Of a stretch of 64,000 bases of DNA, positions 17,857-27,190 are shown piece after piece. Position 1 is the stretch's first letter. Each line of letters opens with the position of its first letter. A program made the position numbers and the translations under genes. Source of the DNA: an uncultured Sulfitobacter sp. (lineage in GTDB: Bacteria > Pseudomonadota > Alphaproteobacteria > Rhodobacterales > Rhodobacteraceae); the NCBI GenBank assembly GCA_937928635.1, contig CALFWM010000043.1, positions 1 through 64,000 on the forward strand. The letters are read 5' to 3'. The notes under the pieces are model-generated. The model was not told where the DNA came from. It saw nothing but the letters and a program-made list of their open reading frames with translations, and ran no database searches.

Positions 17857-18654
17857 ATGTCACAGAACTTGCAATCTCCGGCACAACTGCGTGCGATGTT
17901 CGGGGCGAACCTACGGAAATTGTCCGAAGGTTATCCATCTATCTCCGATTTGTCGCGCCAATTGGGCATCAATCGAACTCAGTTCAACCGCTATCTCGCT
18001 GGCGAGAGCTTTCCGCGACCAGACGTGCTCGCGCGGATCTGCTCGTTTTTCGGCGTTGACGCAAGGGTCCTGCTCGAACCGGTCGATCAGATCGGTAACG
18101 AAGATGATCCGATCTCAAATCCCTTCCTGCAAAAGTTTGTCGGCCCCGGCACGCGCAATGTCACGCCGGAAACCTTTCCCAGCGGGTTTTATCGTTTTTC
18201 GCGGCGCAGCTTTGTCGATCTGGACATTTTTGTTGTCGGGTTGATCCATATTCGGCGCGACGGCGTAAACACCTTTTTGCGCGGATTTGAGGCACGGGAT
18301 GCCATGCGCATTCAGGATCTGCCAACCGGATCCGCCGAGCGGGAGTTTCGCGGCCTTGTCATGCAACAAGAAGACGGTATCGCCATTGTCGCGGCACGCT
18401 CCAATTCCATGACCTGTTCGTTCAACTACCTCAGCCGGGCGGCGTCTTTTACCAATAATTTCTGGGTGGGCTATGTCACCCGCACCGTGCCGGAGGCGAC
18501 GGGTGGTATGCGCGTGACGCGGTTGGTTTACGAACACCTTGGCACATCCGTGCCGCGCGCGGTTGCGGCTGCGCGGGATTGTAGATTTTGTGGCGATGAC
18601 GGACTGCCAGATTTTCATCGTCGCTTGTTGCAACCGGACAAGGGTTTTCAGTGA
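17857..18654 (+). CDS. XRE-family helix-turn-helix transcriptional regulator
   Basis: A 265-residue protein. Residues about 8-60 form a Cro/CI-type helix-turn-helix (ISDLSRQLGINRTQFNRYLA, then GESFPRPDVLARI). The C-terminal 200 residues have no domain I can name; they contain GFYRFSRRSFVD near the start and a final CRFCGDD motif. It is not a short phage-type repressor. Its divergent partner is the cold-shock-like gene, and the palindrome between them may be its binding site. The ligand or signal is unknown. Confidence 0.82.
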   Translation: MSQNLQSPAQLRAMFGANLRKLSEGYPSISDLSRQLGINRTQFNRYLAGESFPRPDVLARICSFFGVDARVLLEPVDQIGNEDDPISNPFLQKFVGPGTRNVTPETFPSGFYRFSRRSFVDLDIFVVGLIHIRRDGVNTFLRGFEARDAMRIQDLPTGSAEREFRGLVMQQEDGIAIVAARSNSMTCSFNYLSRAASFTNNFWVGYVTRTVPEATGGMRVTRLVYEHLGTSVPRAVAAARDCRFCGDDGLPDFHRRLLQPDKGFQ

Positions 18655-18899
18655 CGCGCGTTTGGCCACGGTCATCTTAAAATTCCATCCCCTGAAACCA
18701 GACCAGGGGGTGCCCCTTTTATGTCGCCCCTGACAAAACGGGGTCGCTGTGAGGTGTTCTGTGTAAATGTCTCCTTGCTAGGCTGCCCACAGGCGTTTCA
18801 GGGGATTGACCCCAATCCAATTCCGCTAGGGTGGCACAACAAAAGGTTGGCGCACGTCTTGGTTTCCTGAGGTGCCACAACCGCGTCAAGGAGGCTCCG

Positions 18900-20075
18900 A
18901 TGGATCAGAAAACAAACCCGCCGCCCCAGACAGACCTCAGCGCTGTGCGCCGCCCCATTGCCACGGCCAATGGCTTGCCCAACGCCCACTATATTGACGG
19001 GGCCATTTTTGACCAGGAACGCCATGCCGTGCTGTTTGACAATTGGGCCGGGCTGGCAGTAGCCGCAGATGTGCCTGACATCGGCGATGCTGTGCCGCTG
19101 ACCTTTCTTGGCATGCCCCTGCTTGTGGTGCGTGACAAACAGAACAACGTGCGTGTGTTTCAGAACGCCTGCCGGCATCGCGGTATGATTCTGGTGGACA
19201 CCCCGCGCCAGATTGAGGGCGCGATCCGCTGCCCCTATCACAGCTGGTGTTATGCCACCGACGGGCGGCTGGTGTCGACCCCGCATGTGGGCGGCCCCGG
19301 CCAGAACACCCATGCAGATATGGACCGCGACCTGCTGGGCCTTGTCGAAATCCGCAGTCACATCTGGATGGACGTGATCTACATTAACATCTCGGGCGGC
19401 GCCGCCCCGTTTGAAGAGGCGCATGGCGATCTGATCAAACGCTGGGCCGAATTTGACAAACCGTTGCACCACGGCGGGGCAGACAGCCGCTTTGACCTGA
19501 CGGTGAACTGCAACTGGAAGCTCGCCGTGGAGAATTATTGCGAGAGCTATCACCTGCCTTGGGTGCATCCCGGCCTCAACAGCTATTCCCGCCTCGAAGA
19601 TCACTACCACATTGAACAAAAAGATACCTACGCGGGGCAAGGCACCCTGGTCTATCGCCAGTTGACGGATGATGCGGGTCACCGCTTTCCTGACTTTGAC
19701 GGTTTGAGCGACACATGGGACACAGCTGCGGAATACGTCACCGTCTTTCCCAACGTGCTGTTGGGTGTGCACCGCGATCATACCTTTGCCATCGTGCTGC
19801 TGCCCGTGGGGCCGGAAAAAACTGTTGAGCATATTCACCTCTACTATGCCCAAGCGCAAACCGACGCCGCCCTGCGCGCGCGCAACACCGCCCAATGGAA
19901 AGAGGTTTTTGCGGAGGATGTTTTTGTGGTCGAAGGCATGCAGCGCGGGCGCCATGCCGTCACCTTTGATGGTGGCCGGTTTTCCCCCGCGATGGACGGG
20001 CCGACCCATCTGTTTCACGCGTGGGTCGCAGGACAGCTGGAGGCCCACCGCACAACGGCGCAAGCGGCGGAATGA
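18900..20075 (+). CDS. Rieske non-heme iron oxygenase, alpha subunit
   Basis: A 391-residue protein. The Rieske cluster is bound by CRHRG and CPYHSWCY (two Cys and two His), and the mononuclear iron by the NYCESYHLPWVHPG block plus a C-terminal Asp in FAEDVFVVEGMQ. The overall pattern (short bridging ENYCESYH) is closer to the quaternary-amine demethylase/choline monooxygenase group than to classical aromatic dioxygenases. No ferredoxin or reductase gene is adjacent, so electrons must come from elsewhere. AAGGAGG precedes ATG 18900. The substrate is not known. Confidence 0.85.
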   Translation: MDQKTNPPPQTDLSAVRRPIATANGLPNAHYIDGAIFDQERHAVLFDNWAGLAVAADVPDIGDAVPLTFLGMPLLVVRDKQNNVRVFQNACRHRGMILVDTPRQIEGAIRCPYHSWCYATDGRLVSTPHVGGPGQNTHADMDRDLLGLVEIRSHIWMDVIYINISGGAAPFEEAHGDLIKRWAEFDKPLHHGGADSRFDLTVNCNWKLAVENYCESYHLPWVHPGLNSYSRLEDHYHIEQKDTYAGQGTLVYRQLTDDAGHRFPDFDGLSDTWDTAAEYVTVFPNVLLGVHRDHTFAIVLLPVGPEKTVEHIHLYYAQAQTDAALRARNTAQWKEVFAEDVFVVEGMQRGRHAVTFDGGRFSPAMDGPTHLFHAWVAGQLEAHRTTAQAAE

Positions 20076-20317
20076 GCGATCTGGATGCCCGCCTGCTGGA
20101 CGCGCATGCACGGGCAGACGCGGGCGATCTTGTGCGGCTCTACCGGCAGGCCGCGGATCAGGCCAATGATACGGAGGCCGCCGCCTTTTACCTCACACAC
20201 GCTCATGTCTTTGCCTGTGAGATCAACCACCCCGACACCGCCGCCTTGCGTCAGCGTCTGATTGATCAGGGGCGGGAGGCCCCTTTGCCGCCGCCGCGAC
20301 CGCCGTTCAAAAGCTGA
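20072..20317 (+). CDS. Small helical protein coupled to the Rieske oxygenase
   Basis: An 81-residue protein starting in an ATGA overlap with the oxygenase stop codon. It is alpha-helical with a TPR/Sel1-like look (HARADAGDLVRLYRQAADQA) and a proline-rich end. No signal or membrane segment. Strict coupling suggests a partner or assembly role for the oxygenase, but the function is unknown. Confidence 0.7.
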   Translation: MSDLDARLLDAHARADAGDLVRLYRQAADQANDTEAAAFYLTHAHVFACEINHPDTAALRQRLIDQGREAPLPPPRPPFKS

Positions 20318-20444
20318 TCATAAACGTGCGATAACACAGGGCCCTGCGCAGCAGGCCATCAGGGGATGGCGCCAAAACCGGGGCACCATGTGCTTTGCCA
20401 CGTGCCGACATGCCCGCAAGGGTGCGCCAGCGGTACGGCTCCGG

Positions 20445-21854
20445 TCAGGGTTTGGGCGGATAGCGCTGCGGCCATTCTGTTGCCCCATGCCATTCCTGCG
20501 CCAATTGCAACAGCCGGGCATCAGACCCGCGTGGCCCGATCAGTTGCAGCCCCGCAGGCAGGCCATTATCGCCAAACCCGATCGGCACATTCACAACCGG
20601 CAGGCCCAACAGCCCTGCGGGGATCACCACCTGCATCCAGCGATGGTAGGTGTCCATCTGCACACCTGCGATCTCGGTGGGGTGCACCTTGTCCACGTCA
20701 AACGGCCAGACCTGTGCAGAGGGCAGAACCAACACATCATTGTCCTCAAACAACTGCGTTGTAGTGCGAAACCAATCAGAGCGCGCAACGGAGGCGTGGT
20801 GCACCGTCATCGCATCCATCGCCAACCCGCGTTCAATTTCCCATTGCGCGGCTGCTTTGAGAAACCCGCACTTATCGGCATCCTGGTACAGGGTCCCCAT
20901 ATTGCCCGCCATGGCCCAGGACCGCAGGGTGATCCAACTCTCCCACATCCGCTCCGCATCAAAGGGCGCAGGCAGTGAGCTCACCATATGCCCCATATTT
21001 TGCATCTGCGCCAAAGCCGCCTCTGACAGGGTCAAAATACCCCCCTCAAACGGCATCGCTCCGTCCCAATCCCCAAGCCAGGCAATGCGCTGGCGATCAG
21101 GCGGGGTATCAATCTGCGCAAGGCTATCCGCTGGCGATACACCGTGGGGTTGGCGCGGGTCCGCACCGGTCATGGTATCCAGCAAAGCGGCCAGATCGCG
21201 GGGCGTGCGGGCCATGGGCCCACAGGTCGCCAGCTGATGCAGAAAAATATCCCCCTCAGGCTCTGAGGGCACCGTGCCCCAGGACGGGCGCATGCCATAA
21301 ACGTTGTTCCACCCGGCCGGATTGCGCAGGGACCCCATCATGTCAGACCCATCCGCCACGGTTAACATGCCCGTCGCCAGCGCCACCGCCGCCCCGCCGG
21401 AGGAGCCGCCGGCAGATTTTTCCAGATCATAGGGGTTGCGCGTCGCACCATGCACCGGGTTGAAGGTATGGCTGCCAAGGCCAAATTCGGGCGTGTTGGT
21501 CTTGCCGATGATCAGCGCCCCGGCGGCACGCAACCGCGCAACCATGATTTCGTCTTTAGCGGCAATCTGCCCGGCAAACAAAGGCGATCCCATAGAGGTG
21601 GGCAGACCCTTGGCATTGGCCAGGTCCTTGATTGCAATTGGAATGCCGTGCAACCAGCCTTTGCGCGCGGTGCCATCTGCCGCCTTTGCCTCCGCCAGCA
21701 GATCATCAGTATCGCGCAGGGACACGATTGCATTAACCGCCCCATTGACCCCGTCAATATGCGCCAAGGTGGCTTGCATGACCTCAACGGCGCGAACCTC
21801 TCCGGCCGCCAGCGCTGCGGATAGCGCCAATGCGCTGCTTTCACTTACATCCAC
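20445..21854 (-). CDS. Amidase-signature family hydrolase
   Basis: A 469-residue enzyme with the Ser-cisSer-Lys triad of the amidase signature: Lys in HGIPIAIKDLAN, the two Ser in KSAGGSSGGAAVALA and the block following it. Family members hydrolyse diverse carboxamides; GatA is excluded since no gatC/gatB neighbour is present. It starts at GTG after AGAGGAGAG. It stands alone between the Rieske unit and prfB. Confidence 0.88.
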   Translation of the reverse strand: MDVSESSALALSAALAAGEVRAVEVMQATLAHIDGVNGAVNAIVSLRDTDDLLAEAKAADGTARKGWLHGIPIAIKDLANAKGLPTSMGSPLFAGQIAAKDEIMVARLRAAGALIIGKTNTPEFGLGSHTFNPVHGATRNPYDLEKSAGGSSGGAAVALATGMLTVADGSDMMGSLRNPAGWNNVYGMRPSWGTVPSEPEGDIFLHQLATCGPMARTPRDLAALLDTMTGADPRQPHGVSPADSLAQIDTPPDRQRIAWLGDWDGAMPFEGGILTLSEAALAQMQNMGHMVSSLPAPFDAERMWESWITLRSWAMAGNMGTLYQDADKCGFLKAAAQWEIERGLAMDAMTVHHASVARSDWFRTTTQLFEDNDVLVLPSAQVWPFDVDKVHPTEIAGVQMDTYHRWMQVVIPAGLLGLPVVNVPIGFGDNGLPAGLQLIGPRGSDARLLQLAQEWHGATEWPQRYPPKP

Positions 21855-21891
21855 AGCTCTCTCCTCTTTCTGGCCTTAACTCTTCCCGGGG

Positions 21892-21942
21892 GTTTGGGGG
21901 CTGGCCCACAATATACCCCTCGTTTGGAGGCTGGCCCACAAT
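21892..21942. repeat. Two-unit direct repeat upstream of the amidase gene
   Basis: GTTTGGGGGCTGGCCCACAA and GTTTGGAGGCTGGCCCACAA occur 30 bp apart with one difference. They lie between the amidase start and the prfB stop. They could be tandem regulator sites or a small duplication. Confidence 0.5.
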
Positions 21943-21973
21943 GGATTGCTTGCTGGGCGGCCCTCTCCCAAAT

Positions 21974-23098
21974 CTAACTTTCCTGTGCCTCCGCCCGGCT
22001 CTTTCCGCTCACCGCCAGGGCCAGGGTCGCCCCCATCAACCCGTCCAGATCCCCATCCAACACGCCTTTGGTGTCAGAGGTCTCATAGTTTGTGCGCAGA
22101 TCCTTCACCATCTGGTAGGGCTGCAAAACGTAGGACCGTATCTGATTGCCCCACCCCGCATCCCCGGCGCTCTCATGCGCCTCATTCACAAGAGCGGAAC
22201 GTTTATCCAACTCCATCTGATACAGCCGCGATTTCAACGCCTTCATGGCGATATCGCGGTTCTGATGCTGTGATTTCACCGAGGATGTCACCACGATCCC
22301 GGTCGGATGGTGGGTGATGCGCACAGCCGAATCCGTGGTGTTCACGTGCTGCCCCCCGGCCCCTGATGACCGGTAGGTATCAATGCGGATGTCTGCGGGG
22401 TTCACTTCAATTTCGATATTGTCATCCACCACCGGATAGACCTTGACGGAGGTAAAGGACGTGTGCCGCTTGGCCGCTGAATCAAACGGGCTGATGCGCA
22501 CCAACCGGTGCACCCCGCTTTCTGATTTCATCCAGCCATAGGCGTTGTGTCCAGAGACCTTATAGGTCGCGGATTTGATGCCCGCCTCTTCGCCCGCACT
22601 TTCTGATTGCAGCTCGACGGAATAGCCCTTTTTCTCGGCCCACCGCACGTACATCCGCGCGAGCATGCTGGCCCAATCACAGGATTCCGTGCCCCCGGCG
22701 CCTGAGTTGATCTCAAGGAACGTGTCATTGGCATCCGCTTCCCCGTCCAGCAGCGCCTCCAGTTCTTTCTTGGCCGCTTTCACGGCCAATGCCTTCAACG
22801 CGGCCTCTGCCTCCGCGATGACCTCCTCATCCTCTTCCATCTCACCAAGCTCAATCAGTTCAACGTTGTCCGAAAGCTCCTGTTTGATGCCTTCATAGGT
22901 CGCGATGGCATCGACCAATCCCTGACGGTCCCGCATCAGTTTTTGCGCCGCTGCCGGATCATCCCATAGGTTGGGATCCTCGACGCGGGCATTGAACTCC
23001 TCCAACCGATGGGAGGCGGTCTCTACATCCAGGCGCTGTGCCAGCAATTCCAACGACTTACTGATCTCTTCTGCTGTGTTTTGTGCCTCTGCGCGCAT
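21974..23098 (-). CDS. prfB: Peptide chain release factor 2
   Basis: A 374-residue factor that ends translation at UGA and UAA. The stop-codon-reading SPF tripeptide ([10 protein letters not shown]) and the catalytic GGQ loop ([18 protein letters not shown]) are present. The reading frame is continuous, so the programmed +1 frameshift found in many bacteria is absent, and the gene ends in TAG. ATG 23098 (MRAEAQN) was chosen because the conserved helical domain begins there. Confidence 0.95.
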   Translation of the reverse strand: MRAEAQNTAEEISKSLELLAQRLDVETASHRLEEFNARVEDPNLWDDPAAAQKLMRDRQGLVDAIATYEGIKQELSDNVELIELGEMEEDEEVIAEAEAALKALAVKAAKKELEALLDGEADANDTFLEINSGAGGTESCDWASMLARMYVRWAEKKGYSVELQSESAGEEAGIKSATYKVSGHNAYGWMKSESGVHRLVRISPFDSAAKRHTSFTSVKVYPVVDDNIEIEVNPADIRIDTYRSSGAGGQHVNTTDSAVRITHHPTGIVVTSSVKSQHQNRDIAMKALKSRLYQMELDKRSALVNEAHESAGDAGWGNQIRSYVLQPYQMVKDLRTNYETSDTKGVLDGDLDGLMGATLALAVSGKSRAEAQES

Positions 23099-23202
23099 GG
23101 GATGCCTGCCTGCTATTTTGGGTCTGCACAGGCATAGACCAGCGCGCGACACGCGGCAAGCGGCGGGTGAGGGTCACACCCGATTTACGTCTGGCGATAC
23201 GC

Positions 23203-23230
23203 CCGTAAGGCGGGGTTCACCCCGCCCTTG
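23203..23230 (-). terminator. REP-like hairpin after the PBP1A gene (copy 1)
   Basis: Read on the minus strand, GGGCGGGG-TGAA-CCCCGCC is followed by TTACGGGC. The same hairpin plus TTACG occurs after the M20 peptidase gene (38183-38208) and after the second TRAP operon (57464-57491), always in the same orientation relative to the upstream gene. Confidence 0.65.
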
Positions 23231-23234
23231 ATGG

Positions 23235-25802
23235 TTAGTAGAGCCCGCCGGAGGACAAGGTGCCAAAGGTCGCCTTTGGCCCCACCACCGCTTTTTTGCC
23301 GCTGGAGGTTGTGACCTGTTTGGATGACGTAAGGCCTACACCATCTACCAGTGGCAGGTCTGCGCCCATGGCAAACCCCCCGTCAAAGGTGATGCCAAAG
23401 GTGGGGTCTTCGCCCTCGCGGAAACATTCAGACACTACATTGGGGCCAGAGGCGCCATTGCTGAGCCGCGCCCCGGAAAACCGATCAATGTTGATAAAGT
23501 TACATTGATCCGGCACGTCAAAGCGACCGCCGCCATATTTCTTGACGGCCTGGCTCATGAACCGCTGAAAAACCGGGCCACACATGCCTCCGCCCGACGC
23601 GTTACGCCCCATGGGTTTGGGTTGGTCAAACCCGATGTAGCATCCCGCGACAATGTTGGAGGTAAAACCGATAAACCACACGTCTTTTGCATCATTTGTG
23701 GTGCCCGTCTTGCCCGCTGTGGGCACGCCAAGGTTGACCGCTTTGCGCGCTGTCCCGCGCTCCACCACGCCGCGCATCATGGAGGTCAGCTGATAGGCGG
23801 TAACCGGATCCATCACCCGCTCACGGTTGGAAATGATGCGGGGCGGCAAGCCGGGGTCAAGGCTCGCCAGCTTACAGTCGTTACAAATGCGCTCATCATG
23901 CTGATAGACCGTGCGCCCATAGCGATCCTGCACCCGGTCCACCAGAGTGGGCTGCACCCGCTCCCCGCCATTGGCAAACATCGCATAGGCGCTGACCATT
24001 TGATAAAGCGTGGTTTCCTGCGCGCCCAGGGCGTTGGCAAGCACCGGTCTCAGATCATCATAAACGCCAAACCGCTCGGCATAGGCGCCCACAACATCCA
24101 TGCCGACCTCCTGCGCCAGACGGATGGTCATCAGGTTGCGTGATTGTTCAATCCCGGTGCGCAGCGGCGTGGGCCCGTAAAACCGGTTTGACGCGTTTTT
24201 GGGTCGCCAGACGCCCTGCGGCGTGTCGATCTCAATCGGGGCATCCACCACAATCGCCGCTGGGTTGTAGCCACTGTCCAGCGCAGAGGCATAGACAAAC
24301 GGCTTAAAGCTGGAACCGGGCTGGCGCTTGGCCTGCGTGGCCCGGTTAAACACCGAATCCTGATAGCTAAAGCCCCCCTGCATGGCGATCACGCGGCCCG
24401 TGTCCACGTCCATCGCGACAAAGCCGCCCTGCACTTCGGGCACCTGCCGCAATGTCCAGCGGATAAACGCGCCATCCGCGTCCTGTGTCATGCGGCGCAC
24501 CAGCACCACATCGCCCACCGCCACCAGATCACCGGCAACACGCGCCCTGCGGGCAAGGCTGCCGTCCTCAAGACGTTTGCGCGCCCATTGCACATCTTTG
24601 GCGGGGATCCAGTGCCCGTCTTCGTCCTCTTCGACGTTCTCAATCCCGACGCGGGCATCATTTTCGCCAACTTCCAGCACAACAGCCGGATACCACTGGT
24701 TTTCCAGATCAATGTCGCGTGGGATGCGCACATCGGCCAGTGCGGCGCGCCAGCTTTCCTCAGAACCCAGCTGATCTGCCGGGATCGTCCTGCCAGTGCC
24801 ATTCCAGACACCCTGCCCACGGTCATATTGCTCCAGCTGACGGCGCAGGGCATTGGCGGCGATGGGCTGCATTTCATTGTCAATCGTCGCGCGCACGGTG
24901 AAACCACCGGTAAAAAACTCCCCCTCACCAAAATCGCGCGTCAGCTGGCGGCGGATTTCATCTGTGAAATAATCGCGCGGCGGCAGCGCTGATTTGAAAC
25001 TCTCAAAGTCGCCGTTCTGGACCGAGCGCAGCGGCATCGCGCGCTCCTGTTCGTACACTTCTTCGGTCAGATGGCCGTTTTCCATCATTTCGCGCAGCAC
25101 AAAATTGCGCCGCGACATCAACCGATCCTTGCGCCGCACCGGGTGATAGTCTGACGGGGCCTTGGGCAGAGATGCCAGAAAAGCCGCCTCATGGGGGGCG
25201 AGTTCTGACAGGGTTTTGTTAAAATAGGTCTGGCTGGCGGCAGCCACGCCATAGGAGTTTTGCCCAAGGAAAATCTCGTTCATATAAAGTTCGAGAATTT
25301 GATCCTTGTTCAGCGTTTCCTCAATCCGCGCGGCAAGGATGATCTCTTTCACCTTACGTTCCGCGCGCCGGCTGCCATCAAGGAGGAAATTTTTCATCAC
25401 CTGCTGCGTGATGGTCGAGGCCCCGCGCACATCGCGCCCGCGCGATTGGATCGCCCCCACTGCGGCAGCCGCAATCTGGCGTGGGTCATACCCCGCGTGG
25501 TTGTAAAAATCCTTGTCTTCAGCAGAGATAAACGCCTGTTTCACCAGATCAGGAATGGTATCCGCCGGGGCAAACAGGCGGCGTTCCTTGGCAAATTCGT
25601 CAATGATCCGGCCCTGCCCCGAATAGATCCGGCTGATCGTGGGTGGAGTGTATTGTGCAAGCGATTCATGACTGGGCAAGTCCCGCCCATACATCCAGAA
25701 CACGGCACCAATGGTCAGGGCGACCAGCGCAATGCACATTGTAAGGGCTGTGAAAATGCCACCAAAGAAAGACAGGATAAAACGAAACACGCGCAGCACC
25801 AC
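23235..25802 (-). CDS. mrcA: Penicillin-binding protein 1A (bifunctional transglycosylase/transpeptidase)
   Basis: An 855-residue inner-membrane murein synthase. One N-terminal helix (about residues 10-35), then a GT51 transglycosylase domain (FISAEDKDFYNHAGYDPRQI with the catalytic Glu; RGASTITQQVMKNF), an OB-like insert and a transpeptidase domain with the active-site Ser in QPGSSFKPFVYA and the KTGTTNDAKD box. Length fits PBP1A. It starts at GTG (two consecutive GTG codons; either may be used). The murein amidase gene upstream on the same strand fits a cell-wall cluster. Confidence 0.95.
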   Translation of the reverse strand: MVLRVFRFILSFFGGIFTALTMCIALVALTIGAVFWMYGRDLPSHESLAQYTPPTISRIYSGQGRIIDEFAKERRLFAPADTIPDLVKQAFISAEDKDFYNHAGYDPRQIAAAAVGAIQSRGRDVRGASTITQQVMKNFLLDGSRRAERKVKEIILAARIEETLNKDQILELYMNEIFLGQNSYGVAAASQTYFNKTLSELAPHEAAFLASLPKAPSDYHPVRRKDRLMSRRNFVLREMMENGHLTEEVYEQERAMPLRSVQNGDFESFKSALPPRDYFTDEIRRQLTRDFGEGEFFTGGFTVRATIDNEMQPIAANALRRQLEQYDRGQGVWNGTGRTIPADQLGSEESWRAALADVRIPRDIDLENQWYPAVVLEVGENDARVGIENVEEDEDGHWIPAKDVQWARKRLEDGSLARRARVAGDLVAVGDVVLVRRMTQDADGAFIRWTLRQVPEVQGGFVAMDVDTGRVIAMQGGFSYQDSVFNRATQAKRQPGSSFKPFVYASALDSGYNPAAIVVDAPIEIDTPQGVWRPKNASNRFYGPTPLRTGIEQSRNLMTIRLAQEVGMDVVGAYAERFGVYDDLRPVLANALGAQETTLYQMVSAYAMFANGGERVQPTLVDRVQDRYGRTVYQHDERICNDCKLASLDPGLPPRIISNRERVMDPVTAYQLTSMMRGVVERGTARKAVNLGVPTAGKTGTTNDAKDVWFIGFTSNIVAGCYIGFDQPKPMGRNASGGGMCGPVFQRFMSQAVKKYGGGRFDVPDQCNFINIDRFSGARLSNGASGPNVVSECFREGEDPTFGITFDGGFAMGADLPLVDGVGLTSSKQVTTSSGKKAVVGPKATFGTLSSGGLY

Positions 25803-25908
25803 CAGATTCTTGGTTTGTTTCCCCGTTCTATACAGGCTTAGACGGGGCTGGTCAAAACGGAACGCCGCTCAAACAGGGCGGATGTTCGCCCATACGACTT
25901 CGTGATCT

Positions 25909-27135
25909 TTACTGGCGGATCAAAGGCTTGCGCGCGGCATCCTGATCGCGCCAGTCCAAAATCGCCTTTGCCATCCCCTCCACCATCACCGCGCGCCACA
26001 CCGGATCGCGCAGATTGGCCAGATCGCGCTCTGAACTCAAGAATCCCACTTCGACCAGAACCGAAGGGATGTCAGCGGATTTCAACACTGAAAATCCCGC
26101 TTCACGCTGCGGGCGGCGGTTCATCGGGCCACCGGCCTCGGCCATGGACGACACCAAAACCTCTGCCAGCGCGGCGGAACGCGGCTCGGTTTCCTGACGC
26201 GCCAGATCAAGCAGCACGCTTGCCACCTGATCATCCGATCCGGTCAAATCCACGCCCGCGATAATGTCGGATCTGTTGTGACGCGCGGCCAGGTGGGCAG
26301 TGGCCGCATCGCTTGCCTCCTGTGACAGGGTGTAAACCGTCGCCCCCTTTGCGCCGCCCTCGCGCAGCGAATCTGCGTGCAGCGAGATAAACACATCGGC
26401 ATTGGCCTGATGGGCCTTGGCCACACGGGTTTCCAGCGCCACAAACACGTCCTGCTCACGGGTCAGGGCCGCCTCCACCCCGGACCGTCGCAGACTGTCC
26501 TGCAAGGCGCGCGCAATCGACAACATCAGGTCCTTTTCTGCCACTCCGTCGCGTTCCGCACCGGGGTCCACGCCACCATGGCCGGGGTCAATCATCACCA
26601 GAAAACTGTTTTTGGCCTTTGGCCTTCTTTTGAGGTCGGCGCGTTTCGCATCCCCCCAACCCGAGTTTCCGGGCCGCCCCGCATTGGCGGAAAACTCATC
26701 AACATCAACGCCTTCCAGTGTGATGCTCAACAAGGCGGCACCACTTGCCTCCTCCACGGGCATCGCAATGTCGCGGGGCAACATCGGTTCGGCCAGATCA
26801 GCAACCAAGCGGGACCAGCCGGGTTGAAACGCGCCAAACCGCAGCGCGCTGATGCGCCCGGGTTCGGGCAGGATCATATCTGCGGTGACCCCGGCAAAAT
26901 CAACCTCGCGAAAATCAACAATCAGCCGCGCAGGATCCGCCAGCACAAAGACCCGGAACGGCACGCCCTGACTTAACCCCAGCGACACCTGCGTTTTGCC
27001 AAACCATGCGTCAGACACCTCACTGCGCGCCGGATCAACCCGCGCCAGCGCCGTCAGCTCCTGAGCAAAGGCACCCTTTGCCAATAGCATTAAAGCCAAG
27101 AATATTCTGAACATCGCCCGCATCATTGCCACCAT
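25909..27135 (-). CDS. N-acetylmuramoyl-L-alanine amidase, AmiC-like
   Basis: A 408-residue exported zinc amidase that removes the stem peptide from murein during cell separation. A signal peptide (FRIFLALMLLAKGAFAQ) is followed by an AMIN domain (about residues 30-150) for septal localisation and an Amidase_3 domain with zinc ligands in VMIDPGHGGVDPGA, the VAEKDLMLSI Glu, ISLHADS and the catalytic Glu in VLVEVGFLSS. Several ATGs lie close together (residues 1, 4, 5, 8); the exact start is uncertain. It lies upstream of mrcA on the same strand. Confidence 0.93.
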   Translation of the reverse strand: MVAMMRAMFRIFLALMLLAKGAFAQELTALARVDPARSEVSDAWFGKTQVSLGLSQGVPFRVFVLADPARLIVDFREVDFAGVTADMILPEPGRISALRFGAFQPGWSRLVADLAEPMLPRDIAMPVEEASGAALLSITLEGVDVDEFSANAGRPGNSGWGDAKRADLKRRPKAKNSFLVMIDPGHGGVDPGAERDGVAEKDLMLSIARALQDSLRRSGVEAALTREQDVFVALETRVAKAHQANADVFISLHADSLREGGAKGATVYTLSQEASDAATAHLAARHNRSDIIAGVDLTGSDDQVASVLLDLARQETEPRSAALAEVLVSSMAEAGGPMNRRPQREAGFSVLKSADIPSVLVEVGFLSSERDLANLRDPVWRAVMVEGMAKAILDWRDQDAARKPLIRQ

Positions 27136-27190
27136 TCTGGTGTGTCGTTTGAGCAGGGTTTAACAGATTATTGACAGCGCGACCAGCGGT

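Noticed and set aside
21974..23098. Programmed frameshift in prfB
   Set aside because: The reading frame is continuous; there is no early in-frame TGA with a slippery CTT.
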